From: an uncultured Campylobacterota bacterium
Lineage (GTDB): Bacteria > Campylobacterota > Campylobacteria > Campylobacterales > Sulfurovaceae
Direction: 5' to 3'
Assembly: GCA_937141405.1 (NCBI GenBank)
Contig: CAKZQQ010000005.1
Location: 682,001-746,000, forward strand
Length of the DNA stretch: 64,000 nucleotides
The notes under the pieces are model-generated. The model ran no database searches. It was not told the DNA's origin and worked only from the letters and a program-made list of their open reading frames with translations. A program made the translations under genes and the position numbers. Positions 58,100 through 64,000 of this stretch are shown here, in pieces; position 1 is the first letter of the stretch; each line of letters begins with the position of its first letter.

Positions 58100-58707
58100 T
58101 GCCAAATGAAATTCTCATAGCTGAGAGCATAGGCATCATCGCCTTTGCTATGAGCGGTATCTTTGTTGCGATTAAAGAGAAGCTTGATTTTTTAGGGCTC
58201 TTTATCGCCTCCTTTCTTACCGCCTTAGGTGGCGGTATCACACGCGACATCATCATAGATAAAGCACCTATTAGCTTTACGGAATATCTACCGGTTACTT
58301 TAGTGCTTAGCGTCATTACCTTGACGCTTCTATTTAAACTACATCACAAAGAGAGTCTAGAGAGTCATTATCTCTTTATACTCTGCGATACTGTCGGGCT
58401 GATATCTTTTTCGATTACAGCTTCTATTTTGGGGATTGAAGCCGGATTTAACTTTATAGGTGTAATGCTCTTAGCACTTATAACGGCAGTCGGAGGCGGT
58501 GTACTTCGAGATGTGCTTCTCAACAGAGTTCCTCTACTTCTCAAAAGTGACTTTTATGGCTCAATCGCGATGCTCCTCGGACTTATCCTCTTTCTTTTAG
58601 AAAAAATGAGCCTGGTAAATAATGTAACGATTATTATGATATTTATCTTTGGTATCGCACTGAGAATCACAGCGTACCACAAAAAATGGCAACTACCTAC
58701 GCTCTAG
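58099..58707 (+). CDS. TRIC-like/UPF0126 membrane protein (YicG family)
   Basis: 202 aa, about seven TM segments arranged as two internal repeats. Each repeat carries a GGG-x-x-RD motif: ALGGGITRDIIID and AVGGGVLRDVLLN. Bacterial members of this family are trimeric cation channels related to TRIC; glycine transport has been proposed for some. Overlaps trpS by 1 nt and converges with murI, overlapping it by 11 nt. Confidence 0.88.
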   Translation: MPNEILIAESIGIIAFAMSGIFVAIKEKLDFLGLFIASFLTALGGGITRDIIIDKAPISFTEYLPVTLVLSVITLTLLFKLHHKESLESHYLFILCDTVGLISFSITASILGIEAGFNFIGVMLLALITAVGGGVLRDVLLNRVPLLLKSDFYGSIAMLLGLILFLLEKMSLVNNVTIIMIFIFGIALRITAYHKKWQLPTL

Positions 58708-59488
58708 CGAGATCAAGCTTTTCGATCTGATATTCCTCTCCTAAGATACGTGTAATCATATCTTTGTTGATCTCCCCCGTTGCCAATATTTCAAGAGTAT
58801 TTGAGCCGATATTTTGATGACCTTTTTGCTCCAGAAGGTGCAAAAGTCTCTTTGCAACCGGCTTGGATGTCTCCACGAGATTCACTTCCCTACCCATCAC
58901 CTTTTGGATACTTTGTGCAATAAGTGGATAATGTGTACAACCCAAAACTATAGTATCCACATCAAGCTCTCTCATAGGCGCTAGCCAACCTTCTAGCATA
59001 TCAATCGTTTTTGGCGCATCACCCTGACCTGCTTCTATCTGTTCGACTAAGCCCGGACAAGCTTGCTCGTAGATTATGACATCACACTCTTGGGATAACT
59101 GAGCAGCTAATTTTTTGTACTTCTCACCACCAAGTGTTGCAGGTGTTGCTAAGATGCCTACTTTTTTACTCACACTCCATGCAACAGCAGGCTTGATACC
59201 CGGCTCCAATCCAACAATAACAAGATGCTCGTAGTGCTTGCGTATATCTTCGATAGCGGCACTCGTTGCCGTATTGCAAGCAACAACAAGTGCATCGATA
59301 GCATACTCTTTGATCAAAAAATCAACAATTGCTATACTAAAATCTAGTATCTCATCTTTGTTTTTATCACCGTAAGGTGCATTTTTTGTGTCAGCGACAT
59401 AAACAAGATCGATCCCTTTTAGCTCTTTTAAAATGCTTTTAACGACGGTAAGTCCGCCAAGTCCCGAATCAAAAAGACCTACTTTCAT
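58697..59488 (-). CDS. murI: Glutamate racemase
   Basis: 263 aa. MurI supplies D-glutamate for peptidoglycan. DSGLGGLTV (7-15), the first catalytic Cys71 in ACNTATS and the second Cys184 in LGCTHYPL form the cofactor-independent two-cysteine site. AGAGAGG precedes the ATG. It lies 78 nt downstream of rho and converges with the TRIC-like gene. Confidence 0.96.
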   Translation of the reverse strand: MKVGLFDSGLGGLTVVKSILKELKGIDLVYVADTKNAPYGDKNKDEILDFSIAIVDFLIKEYAIDALVVACNTATSAAIEDIRKHYEHLVIVGLEPGIKPAVAWSVSKKVGILATPATLGGEKYKKLAAQLSQECDVIIYEQACPGLVEQIEAGQGDAPKTIDMLEGWLAPMRELDVDTIVLGCTHYPLIAQSIQKVMGREVNLVETSKPVAKRLLHLLEQKGHQNIGSNTLEILATGEINKDMITRILGEEYQIEKLDLARA

Positions 59489-59566
59489 TCAAAACCTCTC
59501 TTCTTGGATTCAAAGCAAAGCTTCTCATCCAATTCATCTCACTAAAGCTTCGGCTATCGCCTCAGA

Positions 59567-60886
59567 TCACGCACCTTCATTCATTATGGATAAAAACTCT
59601 TCATTGGTTTTTGTTTTTAGCATTTTAGAGAAGAGGAATTTCAAGCCTTCTAACTCCTCCATATTTTGCATAGCATTTCTGATAGCCCACACTTTTTGAA
59701 GTGTCTCAGCACCCAAGAGAAGTTCCTCTTTTCTTGTGCCGGATTTAGTCACATCGATAGCAGGATAGACTCTTCTATCGGCGATGTTTCTGCTTAATAT
59801 CACCTCGGAATTCCCCGTACCTTTGAACTCCTCAAAGATAACCTCATCCATTCTGCTACCTGTCTCTATAAGTGCAGTTGCGATGATAGTAAGGCTTCCG
59901 CCCTCCTCTATATTTCTTGCTGCTCCGAAGAATCTCTTTGGTTTATGAAGGGCATTAGCATCAACACCTCCGGAGAGTACCTTGCCCGAGCTTGGAGTCA
60001 CTGTGTTGTAGGCTCTAGCTAATCTCGTGATAGAATCGAGCAATATCACAACATCTTGCCCCATCTCAACTCTTCTTTTCGCCCGCTCTATAACCATCTC
60101 AGCCGTTCTCACATGATTTTGTGCGGGGAGATCAAAAGTCGAGCTGTAGACTTCCCCCTTAACTGAACGCTGCATATCGGTTACCTCTTCAGGTCGCTCA
60201 TCGACAAGCAATACCATCAATGAAGCATCAGGATTATTGTGCGTAATTCCATGAGCAAGCTCTTTGAGAAGCTCTGTCTTTCCCGTTCTAGGAGGAGCGA
60301 CAATAAGTGCTCTTTGTCCTTTACCGATAGGAGTAAAGAGATCAAGTACCCGTCCTGTGAGTTTCATGGTATTGTATTCGAGTTTTAGTTGATCGTTCGC
60401 ATAGAGTGGCGTGAGGTTATCAAAAAGAGGTCTCTTTTTTGATTTTTCAGGCGCAAGGTAGTTAATCGCTTCTATCTTAAGAAGTGCATAATATTTCTCT
60501 TGCTCTTTTGGCGATCTGACTTGCCCCGTGACGATATCGCCACTTCTCAACGCAAAGAGTTTGATCTGCGTAGCACTCACATAAGTGTCGTTTGTTGAAT
60601 TTGCAAAGTTACCATCGAGTGATCGTAAAAATCCATATCCGTCATTCATCATCTCTAATATACCTGTAAAGAGGATGTATCCACCCTGACTTACTTGGGA
60701 TTTTAAGATTTCAAATATAAGGTCTTTTCTTTGGTATTCGTTGGGGTTTTCTACTTGGAGTTCTACGGCAATTTCGACAAGTTCACTCAAAGGTTTTTGC
60801 TGAAGGTCTTCTATTGTATGGCCCTGTACAGGCACGTGGGTTCTATTTTTTTTATTATTTGGCTTTTTGTTGTTATTTTCGCTCAT
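59567..60886 (-). CDS. rho: Transcription termination factor Rho
   Basis: 439 aa from ATG 60886 (AGAGG just upstream). The frame extends to 60985, but the extra 33 residues are unlike Rho. The N-terminus is Asn/Lys-rich ([10 protein letters not shown]), followed by an OB-fold RNA-binding domain with [15 protein letters not shown] and the RecA-type ATPase with [22 protein letters not shown] and [10 protein letters not shown]. Rho is a hexameric RNA helicase ending transcription of untranslated RNA. Many genes here lack strong T-tract terminators, which would leave room for Rho. Confidence 0.96.
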   Translation of the reverse strand: MSENNNKKPNNKKNRTHVPVQGHTIEDLQQKPLSELVEIAVELQVENPNEYQRKDLIFEILKSQVSQGGYILFTGILEMMNDGYGFLRSLDGNFANSTNDTYVSATQIKLFALRSGDIVTGQVRSPKEQEKYYALLKIEAINYLAPEKSKKRPLFDNLTPLYANDQLKLEYNTMKLTGRVLDLFTPIGKGQRALIVAPPRTGKTELLKELAHGITHNNPDASLMVLLVDERPEEVTDMQRSVKGEVYSSTFDLPAQNHVRTAEMVIERAKRRVEMGQDVVILLDSITRLARAYNTVTPSSGKVLSGGVDANALHKPKRFFGAARNIEEGGSLTIIATALIETGSRMDEVIFEEFKGTGNSEVILSRNIADRRVYPAIDVTKSGTRKEELLLGAETLQKVWAIRNAMQNMEELEGLKFLFSKMLKTKTNEEFLSIMNEGA

Positions 60887-60988
60887 GTTTCCTCTTGGAT
60901 AATTTGATTGATTAGTAATTTTGGGGGTGAACAAATTTGAGTTAAAAATCGTAATAATTATACTTTTTTTTGACTTAAAAAGCAAATA

Positions 60989-61378
60989 TCAATTAAGCGC
61001 GATATACAAAAGAGGGACATATATCAAAATACCGGAGAGAAAAAATATTTTATAGATCCTCTTGTGGAGTAAAGACTCCATCTCTACAGAAATTTTTTGC
61101 TCTATGAAGAGCTTACGAACGAGCTCAATCTTCGTAAACATATCAAATATTTTAAGTGTAAAAATAATGATCATCGATACATTGAGTCTCCCGGTTGCCA
61201 AAACAACAAAAAGGATAAAGTAAAAAGAGGGATGCATCAACAAAAATACAAAGATACTTTTGCTGTAATATCTATAGGCTTTTTCTAATATTTGATAAAG
61301 CGTGTCCGAATACTGCCATGCAATCTCAATAAGCTCAAAAAATATGAGAAAAAGTATATATACCCAAACATCTTCCAT
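60989..61378 (-). CDS. Small membrane protein of unknown function
   Basis: 129 aa with hydrophobic segments near 4-22, 39-61, 65-80 and 107-127, separated by basic loops (KAYRYYSKS, KLFIEQKISVEMESLLHKRIYK). I do not recognise a family. It lies 102 nt upstream of the rho ATG on the same strand, and is divergent from ccoI. Confidence 0.65.
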   Translation of the reverse strand: MEDVWVYILFLIFFELIEIAWQYSDTLYQILEKAYRYYSKSIFVFLLMHPSFYFILFVVLATGRLNVSMIIIFTLKIFDMFTKIELVRKLFIEQKISVEMESLLHKRIYKIFFLSGILIYVPLLYIALN

Positions 61379-61437
61379 TTGGCTATTTTACCTACATTTG
61401 GATAAAATAATTCACTTATTACTTTTGGGGAGAAAAA

Positions 61438-63861
61438 TTGGCAGATATCAAGTGCACGCATTGCAATCTTACTTTTGATGAAAGCGTTATGATAGTCGAG
61501 AAAGATGGAGATGAGACATGCTATTTCTGTTGCCATGGATGCCAAGGAGTCTATCATCTTCTCAAAGATGAAGGGCTCGATACCTTCTATGCAAAGCTTG
61601 GCGAAAACACCCTAACACCCCCCAAAGAGAGTGAAAAAGAAGAACTTGAAAAATATGACTATGAGGGCTTTCAAAATAGATACACAAAGTTGCGTGAAGA
61701 TGGACTCAGAGAGATCAATCTTGTCATTGAGGGTATTCACTGTTCAGCATGTGTTTGGCTCAACGAGAAAGTACTTAGAAAAACAGACGGTGTCATAGAA
61801 GCAGATATCAACTATACGACAAATAAAGCAAAGGTTGTCTGGGATGACTCTGCTCTTAAACTCTCAAAGATCATAGAGACTATACGCTCTATAGGCTATA
61901 ACGCTTTCCCGTACGATCCAAAACTCCAAGAAGAGTATGCAACAAAGAAGAGAAAAGATTACTATATGCGCATCCTCGTAGCAGTCTTTGGATTGATGAA
62001 TATTATGTGGATTGCTGTAGCGCAGTATGCCGGATATTTTGCAGGGATTGAACAAAAATTCAAAGATATATTGAGTGTTGCCGAGTTTATATTGACAACA
62101 CCTGTACTCTTCTATAGTGGCTGGGTATTTTTTAGAGGTGCTTACTATGGCTTTAGAAACCGTATGGTCAATATGGATACTCTTGTTGCCTCAGGCGCAC
62201 TTCTTACCTATCTCTACTCCATCTATGCCATGGTTACGAAAAACGGAGAGGTCTATTTTGAATCGGTTGTTATGATCATCACTTTTGTTTTAGTGGGGAA
62301 ATATCTTGAAGTGCTCGGCAAAAAGCAAGCCGTCGATACACTTGATCTGCTAAAAAGTACCATTCCTACCGAGGTGATAAAACTGCAAAATAACGGAGAA
62401 AAAGTTATCTGCGCCGTTGAAAACATCAACATAGGTGATATACTCGAGATAAAAGCCGGAGAAAAAGTGGTCATAGACGGTAAGATTGTCGAAGGGAGTG
62501 GTTATTTTGATGAGAGCTCACTGAGTGGTGAGAGTATTCCTATCCTTAAAAAAGAGGGGGATTTAGTCTTGAGTGGTTCCGTATGCTCAGATGCCCTTAT
62601 CCGCTATGAAGCAACAAAAGATTCATCTAGCTCACTGCTTGCTTCTATCGTAACGCTCTTGGAAGACTCGATTACCAAAAAACCGAAGATAGAGCAGATA
62701 GCCAATAGTATCTCCGGGTATTTTTCTATCATCATCCTTTTGATAGCAATTGTTACATTTATTGGATGGTTATACTTCACTCAAGATGTGCAAAGAGCGC
62801 TCATTGTGAGTATCTCCGTTATCGTCATAGCTTGTCCGTGTGCGCTTGGACTTGCAACGCCTATGGCAACACTTGTCGGCATAGGCGTTGCCGCGAGAAG
62901 AGGTATTTTATTTAAAGAAGCTACATTTTTAGAGACTATGGCAAAAAGTACACTTGTTGCACTCGATAAAACAGGGACAGTTACTGAAGGGAAACCCTCT
63001 GTAATCACAGCAGATATCTCCAAAGATATTGACCCTAAGCTTATCTATTCACTCGTATCAACATCCACACATCCGATTAGTCTCGGTGTAAAAAATTATC
63101 TTGAATCACAATTCGAAGATATACAAACAGTTACAATCAAAGACGCAAAAAATATTCAAGGCAGAGGCATCAGTGGAATCCATGGCAATAAGAAAGTTTA
63201 TGGCGGCAATGAAGCCTATATGCAAGAACTTGGCATAGCTATCACAAAAAAACCTCTCAATTCACTCTTTTTTATAGCCGATGATTCAAAACTCTTAGCA
63301 ACTTTTGAGCTCAAAGACCAACTAAAAGAGGGGGCAAAAGAGACTATAGCCAATCTTAAGAAACTTGGACTAAAAATCGTTATGCTCACCGGTGATCATG
63401 ATCAAAGTGCACAAGCAATAGCACAAGAAGCAGGAATCACAGAGTATCATGCTGAGCTTTTACCGCAAGACAAGGCTGCTTTTATTGATGGGTTAAAGAG
63501 CAAAGGAGAGATTGTCACAATGGTAGGTGATGGCATCAATGACTCCATAGCACTTTCAAAATCAAATATTGCTATAGCTATGGGAGGTGGTGCTGATGTT
63601 GCTATAGGTGTCAGCGATGTAGTGCTTATCGATGAGAGCGTCAAAAAGATAGAAGATGCCTTTAGAATATCAAGACGAAGCTATAGGGCTATCAAAGAGA
63701 ACATATCATTTTCAATTATTTATAATATAATAGCAGTACCGATGGCCATAATGGGTTATGTCTATCCTCTTGTAGCTGCGCTCTCAATGAGTTTAAGCTC
63801 ACTCGTTGTTGTTGGAAACTCTATTAGAATCAAAAGATTACGCTTTAAGGAGAAAAATTGA
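61438..63861 (+). CDS. ccoI: Heavy-metal P1B-type ATPase CcoI (copper delivery to cbb3 oxidase)
   Basis: 807 aa. An N-terminal Cys-rich domain has CTHC (6-9) and CYFCCHGC (28-35); a heavy-metal-associated domain has CSAC (102-105). About eight TM helices follow, with CPC (466-468) in ACPCALGLATP, the phosphorylation site Asp510 in DKTGT, and the hinge GDGIND. This arrangement and ccoS directly downstream identify CcoI/FixI, which exports Cu for cbb3 cytochrome oxidase assembly. The start is TTG 61438 with GGGGAG five bases upstream. Confidence 0.93.
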   Translation: MADIKCTHCNLTFDESVMIVEKDGDETCYFCCHGCQGVYHLLKDEGLDTFYAKLGENTLTPPKESEKEELEKYDYEGFQNRYTKLREDGLREINLVIEGIHCSACVWLNEKVLRKTDGVIEADINYTTNKAKVVWDDSALKLSKIIETIRSIGYNAFPYDPKLQEEYATKKRKDYYMRILVAVFGLMNIMWIAVAQYAGYFAGIEQKFKDILSVAEFILTTPVLFYSGWVFFRGAYYGFRNRMVNMDTLVASGALLTYLYSIYAMVTKNGEVYFESVVMIITFVLVGKYLEVLGKKQAVDTLDLLKSTIPTEVIKLQNNGEKVICAVENINIGDILEIKAGEKVVIDGKIVEGSGYFDESSLSGESIPILKKEGDLVLSGSVCSDALIRYEATKDSSSSLLASIVTLLEDSITKKPKIEQIANSISGYFSIIILLIAIVTFIGWLYFTQDVQRALIVSISVIVIACPCALGLATPMATLVGIGVAARRGILFKEATFLETMAKSTLVALDKTGTVTEGKPSVITADISKDIDPKLIYSLVSTSTHPISLGVKNYLESQFEDIQTVTIKDAKNIQGRGISGIHGNKKVYGGNEAYMQELGIAITKKPLNSLFFIADDSKLLATFELKDQLKEGAKETIANLKKLGLKIVMLTGDHDQSAQAIAQEAGITEYHAELLPQDKAAFIDGLKSKGEIVTMVGDGINDSIALSKSNIAIAMGGGADVAIGVSDVVLIDESVKKIEDAFRISRRSYRAIKENISFSIIYNIIAVPMAIMGYVYPLVAALSMSLSSLVVVGNSIRIKRLRFKEKN

Positions 63862-64000
63862 GTAGCTCTATCATGATCTTGATGCTGAGTGTTTCTACTT
63901 TTCTCGGAGCATTAGGACTCGTTGCCCTACTTTGGGGTGTGAAGACAGGACAATTTGATGATAAATCAAAGTTTTTAGACGGTGCAAGATATGATAACGA
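63858..64000 (+). CDS. ccoS: cbb3 oxidase assembly protein CcoS (partial, cut by right edge)
   Basis: A frame from TTG 63858 reads MSSSIMILMLSVSTFLGALG and continues LVALLWGVKTGQFDD, then KSKFLDGARYDN to the window end. The single TM followed by W-x-x-K-x-G-Q-F-D-D is the CcoS signature. AAGGAG (63847-63852) is five bases upstream, and the start overlaps the ccoI stop (TTGA). An ATG at 63873 is a less likely start. Confidence 0.88.
   Translation, partial: MSSSIMILMLSVSTFLGALGLVALLWGVKTGQFDDKSKFLDGARYDN

Noticed and set aside
59489-59566. 78-nt rho-murI spacer as a tRNA or small RNA
   Set aside because: It cannot form a cloverleaf and has no TTCRANY-like T arm; only a repeated AAAGCTT was seen.

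Overview
The window is a compact, AT-rich, densely coding bacterial chromosome segment. Gene content points to a free-living member of Campylobacterota (Epsilonproteobacteria, Sulfurimonas/Sulfurovum type). The signs are an HP0958-type zinc-ribbon protein, a glutamine synthetase with Phe at the usual adenylylation Tyr (as described for Helicobacter), a CcoI/CcoS pair for cbb3 oxidase assembly, and AFSM-type pseudopilin leaders. The species assignment is inference from protein character only. I found no rRNA, tRNA, CRISPR array, insertion sequence, integrase or phage gene.

Layout. 1-8566 (mostly minus): a partial gene at the left edge, an amidohydrolase, a giant LplT-PlsC-Aas lipid-remodelling fusion, an 833-nt gene-free AT-rich gap, guaA, and a small lipoprotein gene coupled to nadB. 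8519-16168 (plus): a DUF721-like gene and uvrC, then a four-gene signalling unit (PAS, Hpt, hybrid histidine kinase, single-domain response regulator). 16183-20924: lon, bamD, proC and an unrecognised 241-aa protein. 21083-28409 (minus): a ten-gene housekeeping run (U32 peptidase family, M15 peptidase, purE, glutaredoxin-like, glyQ, Nif3-like, HP0958-like, waaA, DUF167, RluA-type synthase). 28509-34727 (plus): a small membrane protein, a PHP phosphatase, a 1080-aa repeat adhesin and glnA. 34826-44294 (minus): cell-wall and biosynthesis genes (PBP1A, an orphan ABC ATPase, bioF, alaS, a YkuD-fold enzyme, murG, ftsW). ftsI (44401) diverges from ftsW; panC and prfB follow. 48466-54856 (plus): a large MshQ-like surface protein followed by three minor pseudopilins. 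54967-64000: hpf, der, trpS, a TRIC-like channel, murI, rho, a membrane protein, ccoI and the start of ccoS.

How genes work together. ftsW/murG/ftsI/PBP1A/YkuD/murI cover peptidoglycan synthesis and remodelling. The PAS-Hpt-kinase-regulator block looks like a self-contained phosphorelay. The 1080-aa adhesin, the 241-aa protein sharing its N-terminal motif, and the MSHA-like pseudopilin cassette with its large partner suggest an investment in surface attachment.

The most unusual non-coding signal is a pair of exactly 60-nt elements at 5182-5241 and 5298-5357, between guaA and the lipid fusion gene. They align without gaps. Every difference in their two stems is compensated on the opposite side (four covarying base pairs), while the internal single-stranded segments are conserved. 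This is the best candidate for an undescribed structured RNA or palindromic DNA element here.
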